DNA from: Anseranas semipalmata | Lineage: Eukaryota; Chordata; Aves; Anseriformes; Anseranatidae | Direction: 5' to 3' | DNA length: 64,000 nt | NCBI GenBank assembly: GCA_013399115.1 | Contig: VXAA01000956.1 | Span: forward strand, 64,832-128,831 | Shown: in pieces, positions 25,741 to 38,150 of the stretch | Layout of the letters: the number at the start of each line of letters is the position of its first letter | Numbering within the stretch: the stretch's first letter is position 1 | Program-made: the position numbers and the translations under genes | The notes under the pieces: model-generated | The model's database searches: none | Told to the model about the DNA's origin: nothing | The model's input: only the letters and a program-made list of their open reading frames with translations

Positions 25741-27659
25741 TAACTCCAGGTGAACGTTTTGCTTCATTTTTCTGCCTCTACTCTCTGGTTTCAGACCAAG
25801 AGAATGGAAAGTAGTCACAACATCAAAGGCTGTTCCTGTGCTTCAGCTGGCAGAAACCAAGCAGGCAGTGCTGCACACTGTATTTTCAGCCCTAAACCAG
25901 ACAACTGCAGGCTTCTGGAGCTGAAATACTGGCTCCAAAGTCAAATGACTAACTCATCTGAAAAGCGTCTGCCATTAGTCACCTCATGAAGCAGGCTGAA
26001 GTAACCAGTTGTGACCGGAAGTGCTGACTCCGCACAGCAGAGATGCTTCATGGAGATGACTCAGGTTGGAGAAGAGTCTCCCCGGCAGGTTTCCCGCTGC
26101 AGCTTGCTTGGCTCCCTGCCAGTTCACACGTGTTGTTGGGAAGAATGGGCTTGCAGAATCTTCCATGCTGGACCTTACCAGTGGCCCTACATTTAGGACT
26201 GAGATTATGGGAATCAGAAAATCCACACAGCTGTTAGGACCCCTACCACAATGAGGTGCTGAGGCTGTTTGCTTTCCAGGCTGAAGCAAAATCTTGTCCT
26301 TGAACTATACTCTAAGTCCGCTCTCATCTTTGTCACCAAAGACCATGCACAGTCTTACCAACAGGGCCTGCATCCAAGTCTCTTGGTCTTTCTGGATTCC
26401 CTACCACCAAATTCTACTTTACTAACTTAAATACTGATAATTATTTTTTGGTCCTACTTTCCTTCCTTGCTGCTGTCTTTTGATAAAACTGTAGGTCACT
26501 TTAATGGAGTCATAATGGACTCAGTCTGCCAAACTGTGATTAAAGATAAGTAAGATAATAGAAGATATAATCCACAACAAATTACACCATCTATTATCTG
26601 CAATCCACATGTTGAGGCTCCATAGCCATGAAATTACTGAAAGATCTTCACTGTTTCTCTGGCTCTTTTATGTCAGACAGCCAGACCATGGTGGCGTGAA
26701 GGTGTACCTTCCCTTGGCTGATGGTGAATCCCTGGCCATTTCAGAGCACAGCAGGAGACTCATCCGACTGCAATCCTTCACACAGGGCTAAAGCATGAGG
26801 TGGGTTGAAGGGTTGTGTGACCCTCCTCACCGTGATAACTGAGCTTAGGCATCATTGGGCACCACTGCATTTATAGAGTCCCTGGCCTGACAAGTGTGGC
26901 TGCACTCCCCACCCTGAGGAATGTGTCTAGGTGCAATACTGAGGCACATGACTGTGGGTATTGCAGCCCAAACTGCGGCAGGCATAGCAATTACCAAGGG
27001 CTGGTCACAATGTGTATCGAGCCTTTACCTCAGCTGTTAGGATGGTGCTTGAAAGCAGCTTAAGTATGGCTATACATCCAGTAGGGCACTGCAGAGGTGG
27101 TCCAGCTGCAGCTAGAGCCAGCATCTCTAATGGGCTTCAAAAGGCAGCAGTCGAAGGACTGCTCCAATTGATGTGCTGCTTCTTAGCAGCCAGAGAACAG
27201 ATTGTGGTTTGTAACATGACTGTAGCTGTCTCAGTCAACACACTAATCTGATGCTGAACGCTGAATGGGGCTTTGCACTGAGAAAAACGTTATCTACTAA
27301 AAGAAACTTACAACAGAAAAGGTAAATGTTCTCCACAGGCTATATAATTTGTGAGTGGATTCTTGGAGGAGGTAGAGTAGATTCAGGACAAGTGGTAGAC
27401 TGAGTCCTGCAAAAGAAAACACATTCATTTAAAATTGACTTTCTGGGAGGTAAGCACAAGGATCACAGTGTGAAAAGCATCTAAGAGCATTAAAAATACT
27501 AATCACATACCAGAAGTTGGATCAAATATTTTAGAGCCATTTCGAAGTGGCTGGGTATTAGGATATTTTGATGACATCATTAGTAAACCAATACCAATGC
27601 AAACCAAGTTAAAAACTGTGTTTGCACTTCAAGTGTGTAAAATGCACCTGCATAGTGTG
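25741..27659. other. Unassigned, moderately GC-rich stretch
   Basis: No gene is recognised. Several overlapping open frames of 60-101 codons on both strands cluster at 25750-26290 and 26609-27251. Simultaneous openness on both strands reflects base composition rather than coding. None shows a domain, signal peptide or codon pattern that would support a gene. Confidence 0.5.
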
Positions 27660-28080
27660 CATGTGATCTGCATTTTAAAAACACGCGCTTGACCCAGCGT
27701 CAGATGATAATGCACTGGAAGGCATCCTGCTATATATAACCAGCCAAAATATAGCTGAATTCACCCTTTTACAGCTTGTGTTCAGCAATTTGCCTTTACA
27801 AATTGCTGATGGCAAAGTTGTCTTTATTGGTTGTCTGAGGCTTCAAATTGCAAGTGTGAATTGGATCGTTAGCAGACATTCTTCTGTAAGCGGCACTTTC
27901 CATTTTTCTAAAAGACGTGGCAGATTGCTAATGGTTTTAAAGTCCTCTTGTATTTACCTTGACATAGATTGCACAAAGAAGGTGCTTGTAGAAAACAAAT
28001 AAGAATTAAAGGAGTTAGAGACGTGCAGTCTACAAGGAAGCTGGGTCACTGCTTACTCTTAAAATCGCACGGCTTACTCT
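27660..28080. other. Candidate conserved non-coding element with CpG cluster
   Basis: The segment holds about nine CpG dinucleotides in some 420 bases, while its surroundings have few. It also contains a perfect 11-bp inverted repeat (27782-27809), a TATATATAACC word, and many AATTGC/CAAATTGC words in both orientations. These traits resemble regulatory DNA retained by selection. This is inference from composition only. The overlapping 74-codon frame (27778-28002) has no recognised domain. Confidence 0.2.
27782..27809. repeat. Perfect 11-bp inverted repeat, 6-base loop
   Basis: TCAGCAATTTG (27782-27792) is matched by CAAATTGCTGA (27799-27809) with loop CCTTTA. It is too short for a microRNA precursor. 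It could be a palindromic protein-binding site or a chance hairpin. Confidence 0.9.
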
Positions 28081-29596
28081 AAGAAAATCTCTGAAATATT
28101 TCCCTTCCAACAAACTGCTGCCTTAAATGCAAGAAACGACTCTGTGGTTGGTTAATTCTTGAATCCAAATATATTAATTATAAATGTGAGACAGAATGAG
28201 AGAATGAGCCCACCGAACCAAAAGGGGAAGAGCAATACAGAAGTGTTAGTCTACAGATGCAGTATTTATTTTTGTTTAATACTTTAATAAGGATCGAGTT
28301 GCACTAGTTTTTTGGTTGTTTGGGAGGGTATCTAAATTCCCTCCTTTTGGAGTCTGATTTTTCAACAACTTTTGCTGCTGTTTGAGTGAAACTAAAATTG
28401 AATCATAAACATCTGGAGTTTTATTTCCATACATTTAGATTTATTTCTGTCACATTCGGGGTCTTAGAGCAGGCAGCCATGGCAGTCTGGTTCCTTATAC
28501 AAATGCATGTGGATCTCCAGATGCTTGTGCACAGCTGCTCGTAGGTGCCAGGCTGAGCTGTATCTTATCAGTAGGGCAACTGCAAACTCAGCATCTAACC
28601 TTGGAACTATAGCTGTTAATCTTCCTTCTGCTTTTTCAAGACATGTTCAACCCAGGCCATGCTGTTCTTCCGAACTGCCTGAGATGTATGTCAGAAACAA
28701 GAACTGAGAAAAACTACATTCCTGCAAGTTCCGCTAAAATGAATCTTGAGGTCTCAGTGTTTCCAAAAAACTCTGTCTGTATTTGGGGAAGTGTTCCAGA
28801 ACCATGCCCAGAATCTTCTATCTGATATATAATAGGGATAACCATCCACAGCAGTTCTGCTTTTGTGTGAGTGAATGTGGGTGTACACCAGGTTGCCACC
28901 CACCAACATTATGGTAGAAGGCTCCAGCACTGAATAGTCCCTTTTCCTCTACTCCCCAAATGCATAGTTGCTGCCAGCAGATACCATGATTGCAAAACAG
29001 CTGAACAGGCAACAGAGCATGTCAAAGCCCATATTGAAAAGGATCTTGCTGTGGGAAATCAGCACTTTCATAGTACTGTAACTTCACTGTACTTCTCTTG
29101 AGTACTTATTAATGACATGTAATCATTAACTGTAAGAGTTTTCTTAATAACAGAGGAAAGGGAGGTATTTAAAATGTGTTCAGTCTGGCCAGGTGACACT
29201 CCCATCTGATTTTTTCATTTTTGAAGACAGCAGTAATATAGAGTAGTCTATTAGGGCTTTTTTCAAATATCATACGTTGTTCTTAAAATTCTCCATAGGG
29301 CATCAGCTGTCTTTAAAACAAGATGTATCACAGATGTCACATCCTGGTCTCAGCAGATCTCCCATCTTTCATGTTAAAACAAGTTAATCTGCAGTTTTGC
29401 TTTGCTTTCTGCAGAGGTTATTATTAAATCATCAGCTTGCAACAGAAAGTTTCTCTCTGCCTGGTATGATTTTTTCACTCCGTGTCCACCCACTGGGTAA
29501 CTGTTGCAGCATTGTTGCTGAAAACTAGTTGTGACCACAAATTAGTCAGTGCAGTTACTCAGGAAGACCGAATGTTCAAGATTTTATTTCAGTAGG

Positions 29597-29617
29597 AAAA
29601 AAAAAAAAAAAAAAAAA
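29597..29617 (+). repeat. A21 homopolymer
   Basis: Twenty-one uninterrupted A residues preceded by TTTATTTCAGTAGG. Confidence 0.9.
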
Positions 29618-30350
29618 GGATTTTTATTTGGATTGAAAGAAAATCTGTGAGGTATCAATTGATGATTGAAGAACACGGCCAGGCATGTGGCAGCCCTGTT
29701 CTCTCGTGTCCCAGACAGAGAGCACCACAGCCACAGTGTTAGAAATACAGGTTTTACAATGGTGGAAATATTCTAAAGTAAAGAGCCCAAAGAATACAGG
29801 AAAGTTATTCGCTCAGAGAGATGCAACCGGGACCCTTACTTTTTGCCACTCTTCAATCTTTCCTCCTATTCCCTCCCATGAGATAAACCCAGGGCAGTGT
29901 GTACAAGACAAATGCAACACTTGAGCCCAGAACACCATTTGCTTGAGTTTGTCCTCGTGGCAAAGCCTCCGGCTGATTTAGCAGGAGGGGGCTGATACCA
30001 CTGGTTGCCTCATAAATGTCAAGTGTAATTTGTTGGGCTCGCATCTGAGCGCACTGCATAGTCTTTTCCAGCCTGGGAAAATTCTTCTCTCCTTCGATAA
30101 CCACATCTCAGAGGCAGCTGGGAGATAGAAATATCTTTCAACAAAAACAGATGCTTGAGGCTTGATACCTAGAAAATGTGAGCATGATTTTCTACATTTT
30201 ACCCCCTTGCCATACACATGTATTGCATCTGCAATGTAATAAGTAATTAGATTATGCATTGAATTCCAGAGCTGCTATTCATACCTTAATTGCAGATTGT
30301 TTCCTGTTTTATTCCCTTTAAAAAAATAGGTAAATAAAAAAGAAGACAGC

Positions 30351-30366
30351 AAAAAAAAAAAAAAAA
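30351..30366 (+). repeat. A16 homopolymer
   Basis: Sixteen A residues preceded by an A-rich lead (TAAATAAAAAAGAAGACAGC). Confidence 0.9.
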
Positions 30367-31471
30367 GCTCTTTCTCATCCTCAGGAAAAAGAGCCAACTA
30401 GTAAACCCTAACCTCTTAAATTGTAGCTCCATGCTGTTAATTATGAGAAATAAGAAAAGACCTCAACACTTCCAGGATGGAGTCCATGGGCAAAAGGAAA
30501 GTTCTAGAAATTATAGGACTGCTGGGCAGCCATTGGTTAAATAAGAAAACTGCATGGCTCTGGGGACTCTGCTCTGAAAAGACCAGCAGGGCTCTGTTGC
30601 CCTTCAAGCACAATAAAACCAGAGACAAATGCTAACCCAGAACAGATTAAGAGCTAAGGAGAAGGTCTTTGCTCTCTCTGCTCTTTCAGCTATTCAGTTT
30701 ATTCTCAAACTCAAGTGCAGAGTCTACAAGAAGCCTACAGCAGCCTTTGCTCTCATTTCTCTTGCTTTAAAGGTGAAGAGCTTCTTTTGGCAGCCTGGTC
30801 CATATACAGCGGAGGCCATGGGGCATCACTGTGATTACATTCCCACCTTATTTGAGGCTACTTTACACTGGCATTGCTTAAGATCACAGACTTTGTTTGA
30901 GCCATAGAGGCAAAGAGGCAGGATCTTCAAACTCTTCTGGAAGAAAAGATTGTCAGCTGATTTTGTAACCATGGAAATGAGAAAACAATATATGGTTTAT
31001 AATAGTATTTAAAGATTCTAAAATCACTCTATGGCACTCAGGAGCAATGCACAAAACATCCATCCAATCTTAACCCACACCACAGCTTTTTCTGGGGAAG
31101 CACAGTCAGGAGATGGTATGTTCGGAAAAGATTTCAAGTCCTGAGTGGAGCAGGTTCATGCATTTCTTGATGCACAGGTAGCACGGCTGAGTATCCAAAC
31201 TGGCATTTTCACACAGGCACAGTTTTATCAAGCTAAAAAATAACTCAGCTTGTCTTCCCCCAAGACCTGTCGAGTTTCTAGTACTGAGACTAGACTTACA
31301 CTGAAATAAATTCATATGAGAAGTGGTAGGACTGGCTTACAAGAAGAAACTTCAGTGTTCCAAATTGGCACCCCTGAGGATACGCTTCAGGAAATGATTT
31401 TGCATTGGTAGGAAATGGAAAAAGTGGCTTAAATTTTTTTGAATGTCTTCCTTTTGAATGGAGATGATGTC

Positions 31472-31497
31472 AAAAAAAAAAAAAAAAAAAAAAAAAA
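31472..31497 (+). repeat. A26 homopolymer
   Basis: Twenty-six uninterrupted A residues, the longest A-run in the window. A single undetermined base follows at 31517, probably a read-quality effect of the run. Confidence 0.92.
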
Positions 31498-34400
31498 CAA
31501 TATGTTTTGAAACCTGNCTATGATGTTTTTAGGCCTTCAAATGGAGTAACAATAATTCTGTTTGTCATTAGTGGTAATTTGTCTCAGACCTTGTTTTACC
31601 CAGGCAGGGATGATTTGTGGGACGGGCTGGATTTACAGGGAACAAGGTCGTGCTTCTAGTGATTTCAGATATTTGCAGGCACTTAGGTTTTCAACAATTT
31701 TTAAGAGAGATGCTTGCCAAAATCTGCTGAAGATTCAGCCACAAGGGGAACACCAGCTCCTTTGACCTGCTGTGAAATGCCCAGTTCCCAGCAGTTTTCA
31801 AGAGGACAGAAATCCCCCTGTGCAGGCTGGCACTAGAAAGGGTCTCATCAGCAGAACAAACTTCACTGGGACCATCATGAGTCAGGGACATCCACAGCAA
31901 GCCTGATGTCAAACCAGCTGTCCCAGGAGCCCGGCAGCACACTGTCAGTATAAATTCACTTTTTCTTCAACTGTGCTGTCTGCAGGTGTGGCAAAGCTCT
32001 CTCCTTCATGACTTTCATCCACCTATATCCTCTGATCTCTCAGCATCGCATTTAGTACATGATGAGTCAGTTGGGAGGTATTTTTGTTTCCTGGCATTTG
32101 CATTTTCTGTAACTGGTTCCTTTATGTGTTCTGATCTTTGCTGCTCAGCAAGCATGCCCCATCGCATTCACTCTGCAATGAGTAAAGACACGGGTGAAAT
32201 ATCTCAACAAAAACTCCTCTTAGAAGGCCTGTTGCATACCAGGGATTCAGCCCTGTTTAACCACAAAGTAAGACAGCCATCCAAAGGAGCTCAGCCTCAT
32301 CATGCAGCTGATGGAAGAGGTTTTTTTGGTGAAGCTGAAAGACAGCCTTGTTCTGCTGTTTCTGAGAACATTTATGTAAAGATGTAGGATGTAAGGGATT
32401 TGCCTCCTGTTCCAGTCCCTTTCTGTTTGTACACCAGGTTTGTGACAATGGTGGGACAACAGGTGGCCAGCTGTCTCATTTGGTAATTTCAGCATTTATT
32501 TCTCTCGATATCTTTCCAGAGGTTTGAGGTGCAGCTGAGTGAAATTTGCTTCAGCAGCCTTCTCAAGTCCCCCTGGATTTACAATGGTGTTACCAAGAGA
32601 TGAGGCTGGCCTTGAAGTCACTGACAGAAGGAAACACTTGATTTCAGTTGTTCCTAGGTTCAAAACAGCAGTTAGAATTCAAATTCAGTTCCAACAACAG
32701 AAACCTGGATCCAATCAATTAGTAAAAATGGAGCAATTTTTGTAATTACACTAGTTTCTCTGAAAATGGATTCTGGCAGTAGGTGTGGTTCATTTGCCCC
32801 TTATATGAATCATCTGAAGCTCCAGGATTTTCCAGGTTATCTTCAATGTCCCTAAAAATGATTTTTTTTCTTTCTTTCCCCTTTTTTCTCCTCTGCTCTC
32901 AGATAATTTATTTCCAGTCCTTGATGGATCCTGGAAATGTAGAGGAGAGACTACAGAAATGCAAATAATTGGAGAAGTGTCAAGGCTGGTAAAATATAGT
33001 TAAAAGAAGCCAGATATGTTATGTGTCTCTGGGAATATTATTTGCATTTTGTTCTGTGAGAGGAAGGCAATCTTTTTTGTGTGACATTCTTATATAAACC
33101 TAGCACAGGAGAATTGTCCTCTCCAATTCTTAGCTATTTTTGCAACTAATTTAATTTCTGTTCTTCGGCTGGCCAAGTGAGATTTCTTCCTAAACAATAT
33201 TGATGTCTGAAAAAGTATTGGTTTCATTACTTTTTATAATGGAATTACACACTGCCCATTGTGCATTTAAAATCAAGCTGTAAATTAGGCAGAAAGAACA
33301 TTTGACATCTTCACAGGTGTTTCAATAATGCTAAAGCTTTCAGATCTTTAAAATGCATTTCTGTATTCATTGGTCCTAGCACTTCACAGTAATTTGGGGA
33401 AAAATATTATCATAAATCTCTGGTAGAGGCTTGTACTGTTGCAAAATGATTCTCATTATTTTCAGGAAGCAGTTCTATTCTCTGGCTATAGGTTTCATTT
33501 CCATTTGATTCTCTCAAAATGGCTTTTATATCTGCACTGTGGACATCACAAGAGTGACCATTATTTTGAAGACAGAGTGCAGATTAGCCATTCTTACTCT
33601 TTCAAGCAGTCAAACCATTTTAAAAGAAGTTCCTTCTGGCCTTCAATTGTCCTTGTTTACAGCTCTAACCATAAATGTTTCTGCTGATGATTGAAGATTT
33701 CAGCTAGCTTTCGTCCAACCCTCCTGTATGTCAACTGAGATGACTAGTGAGTGTTGCCTTTCACCATGAACTGGTTAGCAATCTTTGGTTTCTGCCCCTG
33801 CTGTGGCAACAAACACTTCCCTGCTTGTCCTATGAGAACAAGGAGTATCATCTCTTCATTGGAAGGGATCCTTTAAAATAGATCAATATATTCATATAGT
33901 AAACATTAATAATCCATCGTATCTACTGTACCTTTTTATCTTACTGACCAACCTGCTTAGTAGCATCAGATGGTTACACAACATGCCTTGCAGTCCTCCA
34001 GCATAGAAATTTATTACACAGAGGACTCACACATCTACTGGTCCTTCATAATGTGCAATAAGAGTTCAACTATCTGTATTTCACGTGCAATTGATTTTAG
34101 GCCTCATAACAGCAGGTTTAATCCCCACACACAACTCCTCTTTTTATTTTTTTATTTTTTTTTAATTTAGATGTGTAGCTTGCTCATTTATTTGTTGATC
34201 TGTATGAATTTTTTGAAGAGGAAGTTTTCAACGTGTAACCAGAGAATGGCACTTTTTTTTGTAAGATATTTAGCAGATTTTGTTTGTAATTAAAATGCTT
34301 CATTTGAAATGGGTTGTTATGAACAAGAAGAGACACACACTGCATATTTAAAATGAGTAATTAAACAAAAAGTAGTTGTATATGCCAGTGCATTTGCTCA

Positions 34401-35079
34401 TTCACCCATAATAATAAATGGCTATCTAAAGTGTACATTCCAGTTAAAAATAGTGCAAGTCCAATGTTTGTTTGTTTGTTTGTTTGTTTTCTCACACTAC
34501 ACACAGCTGTGGTTTTTGCAGCATTCTTCTCTACATCAGTCCTTCACAGCATATTGATAACTCATCTGAGATGACTTAAACAGAGGAACCTTCAAAGTAG
34601 TGACATGATCATGGTTCTGAGGGCAAGATTTTGTACACAGATTGAATCTGATCTGATGCCAGTGAAGAACAACAGGAACTGCAGAATAATCAATGAACTT
34701 TCACTAGGGTTTTGGCAGCAGAGTGTGATTGCCATCAAATTTTTGACTCAATAGCATTGGAAGAAATTATATCATGCTCTGTACTGGACTACAAGCTGGG
34801 CATGTTGACCTCATCTACAACTGTAGCAGAGAGTTTTCCATAACTTCTCATCCAAATAATGTAATATATTATTTACTCAAAACTGAATAGAATGAAATAA
34901 TTAGTTTCCATGATAAATAAAGAGGCAAGATATCAGGAATGCCAGCATATTTCAAACCAGAATGTCCAAGGAAAAGGAAAGTTTTTAATTTTCAGCTAGA
35001 AAAAGGAGACAATCTGTTGAACAGTTTTGTGTGACTTGCTTTGTGATTTGTGCTCTTCTATAAAACGGTGAAGGGTTAC
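31498..35079. other. Unassigned non-coding stretch
   Basis: No gene is recognised. It contains the longest ATG-initiated frame in the window, 133 codons at 31986-32387 on the plus strand. Its product is Ser/His/Cys-rich with no domain, and open frames on the minus strand overlap it, so it is treated as chance. A GTTT microsatellite lies at 34466-34490. Confidence 0.55.
34466..34490 (+). repeat. (GTTT)n microsatellite
   Basis: Six perfect GTTT units. Confidence 0.9.
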
Positions 35080-35400
35080 ATTGTTTACTGTATCAGAGAT
35101 TGTCTGATGTTTTAAAAACATCATTGCATAACTAATTATGATTTATTAATAATGTTAATGTTTTTGCATGGTTATTTTCTAATAATGAAAGATAAGCTGA
35201 TCTGTGTTTATTGGTCTTTGGGAAAAAATGAAAAATTTCATTCTGTGTGCCTTTGTGTGAATTTTAACCCTGGCATTGAAGGCTTTATATTTGTTGTAAA
35301 ATAATTCTACTTTTCTGAGAAAATAATATTGATGTACCAATTATGTTACATTCAGAATTGAATCCATTGTCCATTTCTTTTTTGCAGAGTCTCTATTTAA
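35080..35400. other. Candidate conserved non-coding element
   Basis: A TAAT-rich segment containing TTGCATAACTAATTATGATT, TTATTAATAATGTTAATG and TTTTGCATGG, words that resemble homeodomain and POU-factor sites, plus a 9-bp inverted repeat (35105-35123). No frame is open over useful length. The regulatory reading is inference and depends on cross-species conservation that cannot be checked here. Confidence 0.2.
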
Positions 35401-36399
35401 GACTGTGTGCTTTTTTATTCCTAAATACTTCTGGGAAGTTAATCTGGTGCAAAAAGTTTAAGTGACATACTTAAATAGAAAATCCTCCCTACTGCAGTGG
35501 AAAAGCTAAAAAAAATAAACAAATATGAAAAGAAGCTTTCCAGCTGTTGAGAGCAACAGAGCCTTGACAAATATAGCAAACAGGATTTCTTAATTTGGCA
35601 AGGGATTGAAAGATTATGCTAGTCATGTAGCCAATGAGGGAGTCCCTTTCACACCCTTAAAGTGACAAAAATAAGTAGCTTATACACCCCTGCATGTGAA
35701 AGAAGAGAAAAGAGGTCTCTTTAGTGCTACCACCTTAGCTATAGGTTTTGTCACTTTAATCTGATAATTATCTATTGATTTTTCTCAGCTTTTGTGAAAA
35801 ACCACACAGCTCTGAGAGGAATTTAAGCAACATAATTTACAAAAACTGGGAGGTCTTTAAAATAATAATAGAAATAAGAGGGAGTTTTTTTTCTAGCATT
35901 TTGCAATATCATAAACAGCTCAAAATTTTCCTCCATGTGCAAGCCGCTGTGGTGTGTATCCTTATTTATAAGGAAGCTGTTGTGCTGTTCCTCAGGTTTT
36001 TCATTTGAAACACCATCGATAATGTTATGTTCTCCAGGAACAGATAAAGGTCTGGCTGTGACTGATTACTGACTTGTACACCCTCATCTTGACAAGGCAA
36101 TGGGTAGCTCGGGGAGACAAGATATGAAAAGCTGGAGGTAGCTAAATGGGAAAGCTTTACATCATTCACCCATGCTCCTGTCCTTGTAACCCAAAGCAGT
36201 TTCACATGGAGTCTTGCCCATTTTTTTTCACCCACACATTGATATCTAATAGAGAGGTCTCAGTGGCAAATCTTAGTGAAAGTATTATGTGAGATCATCT
36301 AGATGGTATTAGGGGTATGTGACTCATCGGTGGGATTGAAAGAGGTTTTGCAAATGACGAGAGGAAAAACCTTGGAATAGAAAATCATCCTTTGGTAAC
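35401..36399. other. Unassigned non-coding stretch
   Basis: No gene, repeat or recognisable signal beyond frames of 77 and 89 codons on opposite strands that overlap at 35966-36008 and show no motif. Confidence 0.55.
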
Positions 36400-36670
36400 C
36401 ATGCCATTGCAAGATTATTTAAATGTAATGTAATAATGTTAATTAATAATATAAATAAGCAATGATTAATATTTGAAAACCTCTACTTCACATGCAATTA
36501 ACTCAAATTACACAAGCAATTCTATGGGGAGCCAAATTATTTAGCAATTTTAAAGCTATTTACACTCATGCTAGACTTCTCTCTGAATAATTAAGCCAAA
36601 TTGTTGTAGACAGTTTCATTTATATTAACTTAATATTGCTTGCTTGCTAATTTAATAACAATTAGAGTCA
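36400..36670. other. Candidate conserved non-coding element
   Basis: Very AT-rich but not simple-sequence: TTATTTAAATG, TTAATTAATAATATAAATAAG, ATTAAGCC and CTAATTTAATAACAATTAGAG words recur in non-repetitive context. Such TAAT/ATTA-dense, non-repetitive segments are typical of developmental enhancers in gene deserts. This is inference from composition only. Confidence 0.17.
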
Positions 36671-38059
36671 AGGTACCTCCAGCCCTAAGCAAATCAAGGC
36701 TAATGCTAAGATGGCACACCTCTGGGTTTCAGGAGCCACCGTGCAGCCTGTGTAACAGAGCCACAACAGCACTGAGTTCCAGAATAAGACTTCATTTACC
36801 CCATGAGTTATTGGCTCTTCGCTTTTATTATGACATGTATTTTTACTGTTTTTTTCTGTCTGTTCCATTATGCTTTCTTGCTCAGGCCTTCAGTCCTGGT
36901 TTGCACATCACCTCACTTTGTGTCTGAGAGCAGGGCGCCAAAGGCCATAGGATGCTTGTATATCTCCAGCTGCAGCTCCAGGTGTGACATGCTGTAAATC
37001 AAAATCACAGCATGTGAAACTCAGCACAAAAAGGTACCTCTGCTAACCCTAGCCTGCCAACCCTAGCTGTAAACTCACAGCCTTTCACTCTGTCTGTATA
37101 CAGCCTGCATGAGATGGGTGGGACATGAGCCCTTATCAAAACCAGGACCTCCTGGGTTAGGACATGCCTTAAACATCTCTGTGCAAGGTCAGCCTCACAG
37201 TGCCACCAGCTGTGGTGCAGAGAGCCCTGAGCTGGGTCTGCCTCTGGCTCAGTCTGGTACGTTGGATACTTCATGATCATGGATCCCAAGGCAACAACCC
37301 TCGGCATGCTTTATCTCCCCGGAGCACTGTGCTTGGGCAAGAGCTGCATTGCATTCAAGTACCTGCCAGGAACATGCTCTGCCTTGCCTGGATGTCACTG
37401 GGAGTGGGGGGACCTCACGGCTGCAGGTCGGGACAGCATTTATCCCATCTTTGCTTGAGAAGGCAGTTGAGCATGTGCTTAAGTAATTTCTAGATAAGGA
37501 GGTTTGCTTCAGGGGTCTTTAGGAATATTTAATCTTTGATAAAAGAAGGTAGTGAAGGGAAAAAGCAGATAAAACAGAGCTGGTTGATTATAGACTTTTT
37601 TCTTTGCACTCTGCAAAACTCTTTTGTTACTCAGTGATTTGCACTGAACTTCTAACACATGTAAAGCTCCAGGCAAATATAATTAAAGGAATTATCTCAT
37701 ATCACAAAAGGTTCAAGTTCCCACTGAAAGTTTGAGTCAATTTAGCTGTACGCTTTTTTCAAAACATTTCTAACATGAATCACTGAAGGAACATCCATCC
37801 CTGTCTCTTTTTAATAATAGGTGAGATAAACTTCTGTTAGTGATGGGGAAAATACGCTTGGGATCTTGCTTATGTGAGGGGGTTTCACACAGCTTTGTGG
37901 ATTTCATGCTGTGTTCTGTGGATTTGGGAAGACTTTGTGTATTCTCAAAAGTTTTGCAAAAGATGATTAGAAAAAAAAAAAAAAAAAAGGTTCTTTGCAT
38001 CTGAGACATTTCTAGAGAGGACCAAGTCTCCATGGGAATATGTCTGAAGTTTTACAGTC
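36671..38059. other. Unassigned stretch with a GC-rich patch
   Basis: No gene is recognised. The patch at 37020-37450 is more GC-rich than its surroundings and is open in several frames (97 and 61 codons plus strand, 100 codons minus strand) without a domain. It could be a decayed transposable element or retrocopy, but nothing identifies one. An A18 run lies at 37971-37988. Confidence 0.45.
37971..37988 (+). repeat. A18 homopolymer
   Basis: Eighteen uninterrupted A residues. Confidence 0.9.
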
Positions 38060-38150
38060 ACCAAGGTGGCTAAAGACCACCAGGGTTAGATGATCTTTTC
38101 CAGCCTAGCCTTCCCATGACTCCAGAATTCTGTGTATATATTTCAGTGAA
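38060..38150 (+). mobile_element. Possible decayed CR1 LINE 3' fragment
   Basis: The words AGATGATCTTTTCCAGCCTA and GACTCCAGAATTCTGTG near 38090-38142 resemble the CR1 3' end, where a block reading roughly 'gatgatct...ttccaacc' is followed by copies of an ATTCTGTG-like octamer. The match is short and diverged, and the 5' limit is a guess. Orientation would be plus, opposite to the clear CR1 at 57911-58317. Confidence 0.35.

Larger units (their letters stand above)
28081..31471. other. Unassigned non-coding stretch
   Basis: No gene is recognised. The stretch contains A-runs at 29597-29617 and 30351-30366, and open frames of up to 93 codons without motifs. Confidence 0.55.

Noticed and set aside
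27782..27809. Hairpin considered as a microRNA precursor
   Set aside because: Stem is only 11 bp. A microRNA precursor needs a stem of more than 20 bp.
31986..32387. 133-codon plus-strand open frame, the longest ATG frame in the window
   Set aside because: Length is within chance for 64 kb on six frames. The product is rich in Ser, His and Cys with no domain, and minus-strand frames overlap it.
33850..33885. Words resembling a minus-orientation CR1 3' end (TTGGAAGGGATCC...)
   Set aside because: Match is too short and there is no continuing CR1 sequence on either side.
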